DNA of 64,000 bases from Lederbergia galactosidilytica (GTDB lineage Bacteria > Bacillota > Bacilli > Bacillales > Bacillaceae_C), in NCBI RefSeq assembly GCF_017873565.1, contig NZ_JAGGKH010000004.1, positions 186,001 through 250,000 on the forward strand. Reading direction: 5' to 3'. The position numbers and the translations under genes are program-made. The notes under the pieces were generated by a model. The model saw nothing but the letters and a program-made list of their open reading frames with translations, searched no databases and was not told the origin of the DNA. Positions 17,463-26,205 of this stretch are shown here, piece by piece (the stretch's first letter is position 1; each line of letters begins with the position of its first letter).

Positions 17463-18440
17463 TTTGTATTCTAAACCCCATTGCTTGCGTAATGTGTCCA
17501 TGGTTTTCATGATATCATGCGTTTCGTCTAGAGGCATGATGGCACTTTCAAGTTTACCTTCTCGTAGACAGCGCATGGCTTCTTCAGCTTCAAAAATATA
17601 GCCTTGTAGTTTGCGATCATCTTGAAATTCGACTACTTCCGATCCTGCCTGATGTAGATAGGCACCATCTCCGAAGAGGAAATTAGGTAAACGGATGTAT
17701 CCTTTAGTGCCATAAATAATAGCATCATTGGCTAAGTTGAGTCTTACTCCAGAGTTCAGCATCGCTGTTTTTCCATCTGGATACTCGAAGAGAGCAGAAA
17801 AATGCTCATCTACTCCTGTTTCTCCCAGATGGGCACTACTTTTAATTTCAGTTGGCTGCTGACCAAAAATGAAAGATGCGAAGGAGATTGGATAAATTCC
17901 AGCATCGAGCATCGCTCCTCCTCCAAGTTTCTTATCTAATAACCGGCTATTTGGGCTCCAACCAACATCAAAACCGAAATTCGCGGTAAGCATCCGAACC
18001 TCACCAATTTTCCCTTCTTCTAACCAATTCTTCGCCTGTACTATGGCTGGTAAGTATCTTGTCCACATTGCTTCCATTAAGAATGTATTATTTTCCCTTG
18101 CTGCTTGGATGAGCTCTTCTGCCTCTGCTGCATCCATCGTAAATGGTTTCTCACATAGAACCGCTTTCCCAGCTTTTAAGCAATTTAATGCACATTCTTT
18201 ATGTTGTGTATGTAAGGTTCCAATATAAACAATCTCAATCTCTTCATCTTGTAAAAATTCATCATACGAATCATAAGGGCGCGCAATATTGAATTCGCTT
18301 GCAAAACTAGCCGCCTTTCCCTCTGTCCTTGATGCTACAGCCACCAAATCTGCATTCTCCGAGTGAACTAGATCAGATGCAAATTTTCGAGAAATATTCC
18401 CTGCTCCCATGATGCCCCATTTCACTTTATTCTCTGTCAT
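17460..18440 (-). CDS. Gfo/Idh/MocA-family NAD(P)-dependent oxidoreductase
   Basis: This 326-residue enzyme has an N-terminal Rossmann fold (WGIMGAGNISRKFASDL) and the family EKP motif in AVLCEKPFTMDAAEAEEL. GGGAMLDAGIYPISFASF in the C-terminal alpha/beta domain is typical of the dihydrodiol dehydrogenase-like branch. It probably oxidises or reduces a sugar or cyclitol; the substrate is unknown. The ATG at 18440 follows AAAGGGG at 8 bases; an in-frame TTG at 18458 overlaps that site. It is a single gene, convergent with the MFS transporter. Confidence 0.88.
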   Translation of the reverse strand: MTENKVKWGIMGAGNISRKFASDLVHSENADLVAVASRTEGKAASFASEFNIARPYDSYDEFLQDEEIEIVYIGTLHTQHKECALNCLKAGKAVLCEKPFTMDAAEAEELIQAARENNTFLMEAMWTRYLPAIVQAKNWLEEGKIGEVRMLTANFGFDVGWSPNSRLLDKKLGGGAMLDAGIYPISFASFIFGQQPTEIKSSAHLGETGVDEHFSALFEYPDGKTAMLNSGVRLNLANDAIIYGTKGYIRLPNFLFGDGAYLHQAGSEVVEFQDDRKLQGYIFEAEEAMRCLREGKLESAIMPLDETHDIMKTMDTLRKQWGLEYK

Positions 18441-18600
18441 GTCCCATTCCCCTTTCAATTGTCTATGAATCTATTCTAGTTTGTATCTAACAATAACACA
18501 AATTTCTTCTGATCATTCTAAATTATAAAACGAATTTAAAACTACTTTTAAGACAATACATTGAAATACATTATGAGTTTAGATTGATTTATTATCTTCT

Positions 18601-19404
18601 TTACAGTTCAATCTGACTGCCACCTTTTACTTCCACAATATCCCCATCTACATTAAGCCATATAGAGATCGCAGATGGATTGTAAACAAACTGACTATTA
18701 GCAGAAAATTTAAGCTGGTGAAAGGCATTAAGATAATCAACAATCTCTATATTAGTTGCATACCAAATATCAGTCTGCCTTCCTACGGTTTGGCAAAACG
18801 TTTCGATAATATCCCAATTATGATCATTGTCAAACTCATAACTATGCCCCCACACATACATCATGTATAAATATTGTTGTTTGTGCAGTTGTATAAAATT
18901 CTCTCCACGCTTTAAAAGATCTTGATTATGATGACAAGTAGGATGCCATTCTAAAAAATCATCTGGCATCGAATAATGACCTGTACTATGAACGGTTCTT
19001 GCATACTCAATTCCTAAATATGGTAATAGCTCCTTTATATATTGATTATATGAACCGTTCGGATAAGATAGTCCTCTAACCGTGTACCCGACAATATTTT
19101 CTAAGTCTTTACGATCTTCCAATATTTCTTCTAGCAATGCCTCTTTTGGTGACCGTGCAATTGTTGGATGTGTAACTGTATGGGCGGAAACTTCATGTCC
19201 CGCGTATACTGCTTTTATTTCTTCTAGCCCAATTCGGTCCCCTTTGCCCAATAAACCAGAATTAAGATGGAATGTTCCTTTAATTCCATTTCGGTTAAAT
19301 ACCTCAACAAGCTTACGATCAGCTGCCTTTCCGTCATCATAGCTCATTGTTAGAACCTTATGCTTTCCATGTGGAAAGGACATCGTTATCTGTGGCATCT
19401 CCAT
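18601..19404 (-). CDS. Polysaccharide deacetylase family protein (NodB/CE4 fold)
   Basis: This 267-residue protein has a NodB-homology domain. The catalytic Asp/metal motif is MSYDDGKAADRKL, followed by IKGTFHLNSG, the metal-binding His motif VSAHTVTHP and GLSYPNGSY. No signal peptide is visible, so it is probably cytoplasmic and may act on an imported sugar or be a non-canonical deacetylase. A small beta-rich C-terminal part (about 215-267) follows the catalytic domain. The ATG at 19404 follows AGGAGGAATA. It is divergent from the downstream ABC importer; a functional link is not shown. Confidence 0.82.
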   Translation of the reverse strand: MEMPQITMSFPHGKHKVLTMSYDDGKAADRKLVEVFNRNGIKGTFHLNSGLLGKGDRIGLEEIKAVYAGHEVSAHTVTHPTIARSPKEALLEEILEDRKDLENIVGYTVRGLSYPNGSYNQYIKELLPYLGIEYARTVHSTGHYSMPDDFLEWHPTCHHNQDLLKRGENFIQLHKQQYLYMMYVWGHSYEFDNDHNWDIIETFCQTVGRQTDIWYATNIEIVDYLNAFHQLKFSANSQFVYNPSAISIWLNVDGDIVEVKGGSQIEL

Positions 19405-19760
19405 TATTCCTCCTACATCGATTGAATACTCTCTAAACTATTTCTCCCTCTTACAGAAATTTCCTGCCTAGCTTTTACTAAAAATCCTTATAATGACATT
19501 ATCAATATTAAATCCCCAAAAAATATTTTTCTGAAGTAAAAGGCTAAAAGTCCGCATAAGATATAGAATAAATCGTTCGTAAAAGACATCCATTAAATAG
19601 TTCCTCATTAAGTTTAGAATTTCCTATTCTTCCATAATCCATATTGGTTAATCTCTTCATTTATTCATATTCTCTTCCCTCCCATTCATCCCAAAGACCA
19701 GAATCCTCACCATTGTGCCAACATCTATCAAAATGAGTTCAAAATAAACTTATAATCTAA

Positions 19761-19789
19761 TTTACTCTCTTCCTTAGATGTCATATAAT
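19761..19789 (+). promoter_or_regulatory. Promoter of the ribose-type ABC operon
   Basis: TTTACT (19761-19766), 17 bases, then a perfect TATAAT (19784-19789). It would give a leader of about 260 bases before the binding-protein gene. Confidence 0.55.
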
Positions 19790-19813
19790 GAAAGTGCATA
19801 AGAAAGTTTTAGC

Positions 19814-19835
19814 TTTATCGCTAAGATACGATAAA
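19814..19835 (+). promoter_or_regulatory. Operator-like dyad TTTATCG-N8-CGATAAA
   Basis: Perfect 7-bp arms lie about 25 bases downstream of the -10, in a position suited to repression of the importer operon. The regulator is unknown. Confidence 0.5.
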
Positions 19836-19944
19836 TTTACGTGAAGGCTTGTTTAGTATTTTACTATCTAACTTTTTTAGTGAAACGTTTAGATTGAGAT
19901 TGGGATAGTGCTACTGATTTCCTGAAGATAGCCCATATTTCAAC

Positions 19945-19958
19945 TGCAAACGCCAACA
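19945..19958 (+). promoter_or_regulatory. Near-consensus cre box TGCAAACGCCAACA
   Basis: It fits the CcpA site consensus TGNAANCGNTNNCA at all but one fixed position (C for T at position 10). It lies within the transcribed leader of the ABC operon. Confidence 0.4.
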
Positions 19959-20057
19959 TGCCTTTTCTCTAAATTTTCTAGGAATCGAATAAGGTAGGCC
20001 TATTTAAAAGCGGCTTCATTTTATTACGATAAAATATAAAAAGGGGAGTTCATTCTC

Positions 20058-21041
20058 ATGAAGAAAAGTTTAAGTGTGCTAGCCATCCTAATTTTGATGT
20101 TAGTGCCGATACTAAGTGCATGTAATTCAGAATCACAGAATGAGGATTCAAGTAGCGATTCAGGTGAAAAGTCAAGCTCAGAGAAACATAAAATTGGGAT
20201 ACTTGCACCTGCTGTTACTCATGGTTGGGTCGCGGCTGTCGCTTACCATGCGGAAGCACGTGCAAAGGAATTATCTGATGAGATTGATTATAAAATCCAA
20301 ACAAGTTCGAATGCGGAAGAAATGACATCCCAATTGGATGATTTGATGACTTGGGGTGCGGAAGCGATTGTAGCTTTCCCTCAGTGGGAAGGAATGGAAA
20401 TTCCTATCCAAACCGCTCTTGACGCCGGAATTAAAGTGGTAAACTTTGATATTGAGATTGATGCTGACGGGGTTTATCGTGTGTCTGGCGATAATGAAGG
20501 TATGGGGGTTGAAGGCGCAAAATATATTATTGATAAAATTGGTACAGAAGGCAATGTCGTTGTGCTAGAAGTTCCATCCTCTGGTTCTGTTTCAAAATTA
20601 AGAAAACAGGGTTTTATGAACACAATGGAAGAAATGGCTCCTGATATGAATATCAGCACATATGCCACTCAATTTACACGTGAGGATGGTTTGAAAGACT
20701 TTGCGGATATTTTAACAAGCAATAAACAAATTGATGCTGTCTATTCTATGGATGATGAAACATCCATTGGCGTTCTACAGGCAATTAGTGAAGCTGGAAG
20801 AGATGATATTAAAGTTGTGACTGGCGGAGGCGGCATGCAAGAATATTTCAAGATGATGCCTGAAAATGAAGATATTTGGATTCAATCCGCCCTTTACAGT
20901 CCAGCTATGGTAAAAGATGCTGTTGATGTTTCTCTGCAATTATTAAATGGAGAAGAAGCTGATGAAGTAACAATTATCCCTACGACTGTTGTCGATCGAG
21001 ATAATTACGAAGAATTCATTGACGAAGAATCTCCGTATTAA
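20058..21041 (+). CDS. Sugar ABC transporter substrate-binding lipoprotein (RbsB-like)
   Basis: This 327-residue lipoprotein has a lipobox (PILSAC, Cys at about 22) and a Ser/Glu-rich linker. A type I periplasmic-binding fold (Peripla_BP_4) then starts at HKIGILAPAVTHGW and carries AIVAFPQWEGMEIPIQTALD and INTERDOMAIN-type hinge segments as in ribose/rhamnose binders. It would capture a monosaccharide for the ATPase and permease downstream. The ATG start follows AAAGGGGAG. A 220-base gap with a repeat relic separates it from the ATPase gene. The exact sugar is unknown. Confidence 0.88.
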   Translation: MKKSLSVLAILILMLVPILSACNSESQNEDSSSDSGEKSSSEKHKIGILAPAVTHGWVAAVAYHAEARAKELSDEIDYKIQTSSNAEEMTSQLDDLMTWGAEAIVAFPQWEGMEIPIQTALDAGIKVVNFDIEIDADGVYRVSGDNEGMGVEGAKYIIDKIGTEGNVVVLEVPSSGSVSKLRKQGFMNTMEEMAPDMNISTYATQFTREDGLKDFADILTSNKQIDAVYSMDDETSIGVLQAISEAGRDDIKVVTGGGGMQEYFKMMPENEDIWIQSALYSPAMVKDAVDVSLQLLNGEEADEVTIIPTTVVDRDNYEEFIDEESPY

Positions 21042-21044
21042 GGA

Positions 21045-21120
21045 GAAAAGCGCAAACGCCTGTTTAGCGACGTAATTTACTAGAGAGGCCTTGAGCCAAA
21101 TTCAATTACGGCAAATTGTT
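21045..21120. repeat. Decayed GAAAAGCGCAAGCGCC-type intergenic repeat
   Basis: GAGAAAAGCGCAAACGCC followed by TGTTTAGCGACG begins directly after the binding-protein stop. It resembles a widespread Bacillus intergenic repeat as I recall it, and aligns with 46610-46660 (AAACGCAAGCG ... TAGCGATGTAG). It sits between the binding-protein and ATPase genes. Confidence 0.5.
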
Positions 21121-21262
21121 GATTCCTAGACTTTTCATTATATGATAATTAATTTTGCCTTCCCCTCTATAAGGGAATTGATTTTCCATAAGACAAAGAA
21201 TTGATGAGGGATTATGGCCTTGCCATGGTCTCTCTTTTAATCGAAGGTATGGAAGTGATCGT

Positions 21263-22744
21263 ATGAAAATCGAAATGAAAAATATAAGAAAATCTTTTGG
21301 AACAAACGATGTACTTAAGGATGTATCGCTGAGTGTTCAAGGTGGAGATATCTGTGCCTTACTTGGTGAAAATGGTGCAGGGAAATCAACTCTTATGAAT
21401 ATACTTGGTGGTGTCCATCAAATGGATGCCGGTTCTATTCTAATCGATGGAAAACCTGTAAAGTTTGATACACCAGCCCAATCACAAGCAGCTGGCATTG
21501 CTTTTATACATCAGGAATTAAATTTAATCAATGACTTACCCATCTATGAAAATATGTTTCTTGGTAGAGAATTAAAAACCAAAACAGGCAGTCTAGACTT
21601 GACACGTATGTATAACGAAACAAATGAAATGTTTAAAAAGATGAATATTGATTTAGACCCGGAAAAAATGGTTCGAGACCTAGATTCTTCCTATAAACAA
21701 ATTGTCGAAATTTGCCGAGCAATGATGACAAATGCTTCCATTATTATTATGGATGAGCCTACCACCTCTCTAACCGATCAGGAAATAGAACGAGTCTTTA
21801 CAATGATGAAAACATTAACGGAGCATCAGGTCGGCATTATTTTCATTTCCCATAAATTAAATGAGGTCATGCAGTTTTGCAGCCGTTATCTCGTCCTTCG
21901 TGATGGAAACCTTGTCGCTGAAGGAAATGTAGGTGACGTGACAACAAGAGATCTAGCAAGATTTATGGTTGGATTTGATGTAAGAACAGAGCCTTTATTA
22001 AGAAAGAAGAAGATAGGGAAAGAAATTTTACGGGTGGAAGGACTTACAGATCCGACGGCCTTTAGAGACATTCACTTTTCCATTAAAGCCGGAGAGATTG
22101 TCGGCTTCACAGGATTACTTGGTGATGGACGTAGCGAACTTTTTCAAACTATCTTCGGAGCGAATCATCCTTCGGCCGGAAAGATCTTCTTGAATGGAAA
22201 AGAAGTCATTATTCAAAGTCCAAAACAAGCGATCAACAAAGGTATTGCCTATCTTCCAAGAAATCGTAAAGAAAATGCCATTATTAAAGATATGGATATT
22301 TTTGAGAATGCTTCGATTGCCACTTGGCCTAAGTTTTCTAATCGTGGGAAAATCGCGACAAAGAAACACCAGCTTCTTTTCGAAAAGCAAAAAGAACGGC
22401 TACGCTTAAAAATGGGGAAGCAGACTGACAATATCACCAGTCTTTCTGGAGGTAATCAACAAAAAGTGGTCCTGGCAAAATGGTTAGCAGCTGATCCACA
22501 GTTATTAATTTTGGATAATCCAACTCAAGGTGTTGATGTTGGGGCGAAAGAAGATATCTATGATATTATCCTAGATCTTGCAGACAACAATATAGCCGTT
22601 GTCGTTCTTTCTAGTGAAGCAGCGGAAGTTATCCGTATCTGTGACCGTGCACTCGTGATGTATCACGGTGTAATTCAAGGTGAAGTAATGGGAGACGAAA
22701 TGAATGAGCATATGATTATGAACCTCGCTACGGGCGGGAATTGA
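21263..22744 (+). CDS. Sugar ABC transporter ATPase, duplicated ABC domains (RbsA-like)
   Basis: This 493-residue ATPase has two fused ABC domains. Domain 1 has Walker A GENGAGKST near residue 34 and Walker B IIIMDEPT, with a degenerate signature (LDSSYKQIVEICRAM). Domain 2 has a degenerate P-loop (GLLGDGRSE) but a good signature LSGGNQQKVVLAKWL and ILDNPTQGVDVGAKED. This asymmetry is normal for RbsA/XylG/MglA. It would energise uptake through the adjacent permease. The ATG start is preceded by a weak AGGTATGGAAG site. It lies 24 bases upstream of the permease gene. Confidence 0.93.
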   Translation: MKIEMKNIRKSFGTNDVLKDVSLSVQGGDICALLGENGAGKSTLMNILGGVHQMDAGSILIDGKPVKFDTPAQSQAAGIAFIHQELNLINDLPIYENMFLGRELKTKTGSLDLTRMYNETNEMFKKMNIDLDPEKMVRDLDSSYKQIVEICRAMMTNASIIIMDEPTTSLTDQEIERVFTMMKTLTEHQVGIIFISHKLNEVMQFCSRYLVLRDGNLVAEGNVGDVTTRDLARFMVGFDVRTEPLLRKKKIGKEILRVEGLTDPTAFRDIHFSIKAGEIVGFTGLLGDGRSELFQTIFGANHPSAGKIFLNGKEVIIQSPKQAINKGIAYLPRNRKENAIIKDMDIFENASIATWPKFSNRGKIATKKHQLLFEKQKERLRLKMGKQTDNITSLSGGNQQKVVLAKWLAADPQLLILDNPTQGVDVGAKEDIYDIILDLADNNIAVVVLSSEAAEVIRICDRALVMYHGVIQGEVMGDEMNEHMIMNLATGGN

Positions 22745-22768
22745 TCAGCGAAAAGGAGGGGAAAATGA

Positions 22769-23818
22769 ATGACTGATAACCCTAGTTTAAAAAACAGACG
22801 GAATTTTTTTACATGGTTTAAATATAAATGGCATAATGAACCCGTATTTAGTACAGCGATCGCTCTAATTGTGATGATCATTATCCAAACATTAGTATTA
22901 GGTTTTAATTACGATTCATTTGGTAGTTGGTTTCAATCCTGGTTAAATAACTGGATTAATATTTTAAGAAATAATGCAGGTGTTGGAATTATCGCCCTTG
23001 GAATGACTTTTGTCATTATGACAGGGGGTATTGACCTAGCAGTCGGTTCCACTTTGGTTGCTACAGGTGCCTTTGCTATGGTTCTATTGGATACTAGTAC
23101 AAAGGGAATTTTGGGTAGCCTTGGAATAACAGGTTTTCCAGCAATACTCTTAACGATTGTGCTTGTCATCCTTATGGGGTATTTACTCGGTCTCTTAATC
23201 GGCACAAGTGTAACTAAAGGGAATATTCCCCCTTTTATTGCGACTTTAGGTGCGATGATGATCTTCAGAAGTGTCACACAACACTTTATGCAAGGTTATA
23301 ATCCGAAGGTCCCGATTGAGTTCACTCAATTGGCAAGCTTTAAGATTGGCAACTATATGATTATGCCGATTGTGTATTGGGCGATCATCGCTTATATTTT
23401 ATATTATATTTCCAAGAAGACAGTCTTTGGGCGACAAATCATTGCTGTCGGCTCAAACGAAAAAGCGGCTAAACTTTCTGGTATTAATGTAAGTAAAGTA
23501 AAGCTACATGTATACGCCTTGATGGGTGTTCTAGTTTCGATTGCGGCTATCATCCAAGTTTCGCGAATTGGTTCCATGGATTTTTCCAATGCGGGACGGG
23601 GAATGGAAATGGATGCCATCGCGGCGGCTGTCGTAGGTGGCACAAGTATGCTTGGTGGTAGAGGGTTTATCTTAGGTACGGTCTATGGGATGCTGATTAT
23701 AGCCGTTATGAATAATTTATTAAATTTATTTGGTGTTCCGCCCTTTCTTAGGGAAGCCTTTAAGGGATTTATCGTGATTGCAGCCGTGCTTTTACAAAGA
23801 AAGGAACAAGCAGCTTAA
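22769..23818 (+). CDS. Sugar ABC transporter permease (RbsC-like)
   Basis: This 349-residue integral membrane protein of the BPD_transp_2 family has about 9-10 TM helices. GMTFVIMTGGIDLAVGSTLV and the cytoplasmic coupling loop AVGSNEKAAKLSGINVSKVK (EAA-like) are diagnostic, as is AIAAAVVGGTSMLGGRG. The ATG at 22769 is used; an ATG five bases upstream is out of frame and closes at once. It is the last gene of the binding protein - ATPase - permease operon and is followed by a strong terminator. Confidence 0.93.
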   Translation: MTDNPSLKNRRNFFTWFKYKWHNEPVFSTAIALIVMIIIQTLVLGFNYDSFGSWFQSWLNNWINILRNNAGVGIIALGMTFVIMTGGIDLAVGSTLVATGAFAMVLLDTSTKGILGSLGITGFPAILLTIVLVILMGYLLGLLIGTSVTKGNIPPFIATLGAMMIFRSVTQHFMQGYNPKVPIEFTQLASFKIGNYMIMPIVYWAIIAYILYYISKKTVFGRQIIAVGSNEKAAKLSGINVSKVKLHVYALMGVLVSIAAIIQVSRIGSMDFSNAGRGMEMDAIAAAVVGGTSMLGGRGFILGTVYGMLIIAVMNNLLNLFGVPPFLREAFKGFIVIAAVLLQRKEQAA

Positions 23819-23850
23819 ATTGGGCATGATACATTCTGTATATTATCAGA

Positions 23851-23879
23851 AAAAAGGGGCAGAAAGCTTGCCCCTTTTT
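23851..23879 (+). terminator. Rho-independent terminator of the ribose-type ABC operon
   Basis: AAAAAGGGGCA and TGCCCCTTTTT form an 11-bp stem with a GAAAGCT loop and a built-in U5 tract, 33 bases after the permease stop. Confidence 0.9.
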
Positions 23880-24081
23880 CGGCACTAACTGGTCTCAATC
23901 TCTTCAATTTTATCCTTATGATTTGCTCTCACTAACCACTTAAAATATAGGTGCCTGACCCTACTGTACTTAGCATATCCTCTCAGCCTTGATCTCCATG
24001 AAGATGTTTACGAAGAATAATTCCATGCACCGCTTGTTATTGGGATAACTTTAAAAAATTAAGATAAATAAGGTGATACGC

Positions 24082-24840
24082 TTGAATATAAAAATGTATG
24101 TTCAGAACGAAAAATGGATTGCGGGAATGACAATGAAGGATATGACAGAGCCCGAGCATTTTAATATGGCCCTTCATGCTTGTCAGAATGAAAATGCAGT
24201 CTTGCAAAATCGTCAGCAATTGGCCAACTTTTTAAATTGTGAATTGGATGACTTCGTTTGTGCTGAGCAAACACATAGCGCCAATTTCTATCAAGTAATC
24301 CATCCAGATAAAGGGCGTGGGGCTGATAAATTAGAGACTGCCATTCCAGCAACAGATGCGCTTTACACATATGAACCAAATCTTTTACTATGTAGTTTTC
24401 ATGCAGATTGTGTACCCGTGTTTTTTTATCATGAAGTACGTGGTGTCGTGGGAGTCATCCACTCAGGATGGCAGGGTACTGTAAAGGAGATCTCTTTGAA
24501 ATTATTTAAGCATCTTATTCAGGTAGAGCAATGTGATCCAAAGGATTTTCATGTTCAAATTTGTCCGGCACTCAGTCAAAGGAAATTTGAAGTGGATGAA
24601 GATGTCTTTGTACAATATAAAGCTTTAGGATATGCAGATAAGTGGATCGAGTATCGTCATCAAACTGGCAAATATCATATTGATAATCAACAAACTGTGA
24701 AAGAACAGTGCTTATTAGCAGGCATCCCAGAAGACTGCATTCACATAGATACTACCTGTACGTTTCAAAGTCCCGCTGGTTTTTCTTACCGCCAAGACAA
24801 GCAAAGCGGAAGACATCTTTGCTTTATTATGAAAAAGTAG
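24082..24840 (+). CDS. Laccase-domain protein (YfiH/PgeF, multi-copper polyphenol oxidase family)
   Basis: This is a 252-residue protein of the Cu-oxidase_4 family. The metal-site residues are in CAEQTHSANFY (His), CSFHADCVPVFF (Cys) and GVIHSGWQGTV (His). Family members were annotated as laccases but several act as purine nucleosidases or edit peptidoglycan; which applies here is open. The TTG at 24082 is chosen because AAGGTG is 6 bases upstream; the GTG at 24073 lies inside that site. In Bacillus a paralogue (ylmD) lies in the division cluster, but this copy has no such context and may be a second paralogue. Confidence 0.85.
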   Translation: MNIKMYVQNEKWIAGMTMKDMTEPEHFNMALHACQNENAVLQNRQQLANFLNCELDDFVCAEQTHSANFYQVIHPDKGRGADKLETAIPATDALYTYEPNLLLCSFHADCVPVFFYHEVRGVVGVIHSGWQGTVKEISLKLFKHLIQVEQCDPKDFHVQICPALSQRKFEVDEDVFVQYKALGYADKWIEYRHQTGKYHIDNQQTVKEQCLLAGIPEDCIHIDTTCTFQSPAGFSYRQDKQSGRHLCFIMKK

Positions 24841-24851
24841 AAATGAAAGCC

Positions 24852-25070
24852 AAAACTCCCCAAAAGGCGCTCTTGGCTGCTAGCTAGGACGCGGGTCATG
24901 CAGATGGCCCGCGGCGCCGTAGCCGTGCAGTACGCACTAGTCCAGACAAAGAACAGGACTGTTTTGAGTCTGCCAATAAACGAGCGCGAACTTTGCCTTT
25001 CCATTCTCCATCCACTGCGTGGTCACAGCTAATGCTATTCTCACAGTCATATCGCCATTTTGGGGATTTT
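24852..25070. mobile_element. 219-bp non-coding element with inverted ends (MITE-like)
   Basis: AAAACTCCCCAAAAGG (24852-24867) and the inverse CCATTTTGGGGATTTT (25055-25070) bound a region clearly richer in G+C than its flanks. It contains an inner stem (GCGGGTC / GGCCCGC, about 24892-24913). No plausible gene lies within. No target duplication is obvious. Confidence 0.5.
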
Positions 25071-25148
25071 TAAAGTTGTTAGGCAAGGGAGAAACAAACA
25101 AGCTTATTCCAAATAAAAGATGAAATCGCCTATCCTCCTGATCCTTCA

Positions 25149-25718
25149 TTAATCAACAAGCCTTATACTTAAAAGCTTTTTTGATTTAGGCAAATAATGA
25201 ATCACATACACTCTTCCTTCTTCAATCCGCCTGAATCCCTTTCCCCTATACCTTTCTGAGAATTCTCGCCCATCAGCAAGGGTGTATTCATAAAAGGTAT
25301 GTTCTCCTCCTGAACGGATAGCAAATTTTTCAATAACCACCTCTTCTGTCACCGTATTGCCCGTTACATAGCTGGTTATATCAATGAGATTACCTTTTAA
25401 GTTATGAGAAAGAAGACCCCCTAAACCAATCAATATTAATGCTAGTAAAGGGCCAAGCCATGCTAAACGCTTCGGATCAGCAGCTTTCCCGCTTATAATA
25501 AAATAGATACAAAAAACAATGAGTGCCGAACCTAGTAAGATTAAAAGAAGACCATACATATTTATGAATAAAACATCGTAGGCGATGAATTTTATAAATT
25601 GTCCCCTATCCTCCAGGCCTGATAACTGCCATGAAATAAAGAGAATGAACGATATCACAAGTACGACAACAATAGTCTCGATTGCTGTATAATCAGACTG
25701 TTTTTGCCTTCTTCCCAT
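25149..25718 (-). CDS. Conserved-looking membrane protein of unknown function
   Basis: This 189-residue protein has three TM helices (about 14-34, 50-80 and 92-110). A soluble C-terminal part of about 75 residues contains FAIRSGGEHTFYEYTLADGR and ends in a basic-rich segment. I do not recognise the family. The start MGRRQKQSD at 25718 follows AAGGGG at a long 12-base spacing; in-frame starts at 25778 and 25808 are possible and would add a fourth hydrophobic segment. Its 5' end is close to the divergent 48-residue gene. The C-terminal domain looks like an exposed beta-rich module such as those in DUF3592-type proteins, but that is only an impression. Confidence 0.6.
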   Translation of the reverse strand: MGRRQKQSDYTAIETIVVVLVISFILFISWQLSGLEDRGQFIKFIAYDVLFINMYGLLLILLGSALIVFCIYFIISGKAADPKRLAWLGPLLALILIGLGGLLSHNLKGNLIDITSYVTGNTVTEEVVIEKFAIRSGGEHTFYEYTLADGREFSERYRGKGFRRIEEGRVYVIHYLPKSKKLLSIRLVD

Positions 25719-25869
25719 AAAATTTTCCAACCCCTTAATAGTTATCAATACCGTTCCGACAAAGATTTCTTCAATCATTTTTATTCCATAAAAATATATC
25801 AATAGCATATTTACGGCTATTACGGGAACAAATAAGAAGAGCGATAAAGTGAAGAGTAGGAGTGATCAC

Positions 25870-26016
25870 ATGTCGCAACAAGCAAATGAACAGCAAAGAA
25901 AAAAGCCTACCAAAGCACCCTCGAGCAACCCTGACAAATTCGGAAAGTTGATCGGAGGACAAACAGGCGAAATGACTTTCATGATGCAGTATCACTTTCA
26001 CGGTTTAATTCCTTAA
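25870..26016 (+). CDS. 48-residue small protein with Mn-catalase-like N-terminal motif
   Basis: An ATG at 25870, seven bases after a perfect TAGGAG site, opens a 48-codon frame ending in TAA at 26014-26016. A terminator follows 11 bases later, so this looks like a complete small gene. The hydrophilic N-terminus (MSQQANEQQRKKPTKAP) leads into GKLIGGQTGEMTFMMQYHF. This resembles the start of the ferritin-like fold in manganese catalases (GGQ-GEM---MMQY), where the Glu is a metal ligand. The remaining helices of a catalase are absent. It may be a stand-alone small protein or a stabilised remnant; function is unknown. It is divergent from the membrane protein gene. Confidence 0.6.
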   Translation: MSQQANEQQRKKPTKAPSSNPDKFGKLIGGQTGEMTFMMQYHFHGLIP

Positions 26017-26027
26017 TGCTGTTCTCT

Positions 26028-26054
26028 TATGGGGTTCAGTAAACGAACCCCATA
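26028..26054 (+). terminator. Terminator of the small-protein gene
   Basis: Perfect 10-bp stem TATGGGGTTC / GAACCCCATA with a 7-base loop, 11 bases after the stop. The U-tract is weak (TAATCTT). Confidence 0.7.
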
Positions 26055-26172
26055 TAATCTTGCTCAGTATTATATAGTACAAGCCATTACTTTCCTAGTT
26101 ACTAAAAGACCTTTTTATCCCACTCCCTTAAGTTTGTATTTCTATCAACCTAGTCTTCGATTTTTCCATAAA

Positions 26173-26200
26173 AAATAATCCGCAGTAAGGCGGATTATTT
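26173..26200. terminator. Bidirectional-looking terminator of the redox operon
   Basis: AAATAATCCGC and GCGGATTATTT with a 6-base loop lie just past the 3' end of the FAD oxidoreductase gene (minus strand). A T-run lies on both sides. Confidence 0.85.
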
Positions 26201-26205
26201 TAAAA

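Larger units (their letters stand above)
19405..20057. other. Long intergenic/leader region before the ribose-type ABC operon
   Basis: It holds a promoter (19761-19789), a dyad (19814-19835) and a near-cre box (19945-19958), each listed separately. I see no gene in it. Confidence 0.6.

Noticed and set aside
22115..22437. Several 60-91-codon frames within the ABC ATPase gene
   Set aside because: Shadows of the well-supported ATPase in other frames.
24786..25149. Two overlapping open frames antisense to the laccase-domain gene and across the 219-bp element
   Set aside because: Cysteine- and arginine-rich chance translations of a GC-rich palindromic element.
25771..26001. 76-codon minus-strand frame opposite the 48-residue gene
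   Set aside because: The plus strand has the ribosome site, stop and terminator; the antisense frame has none.
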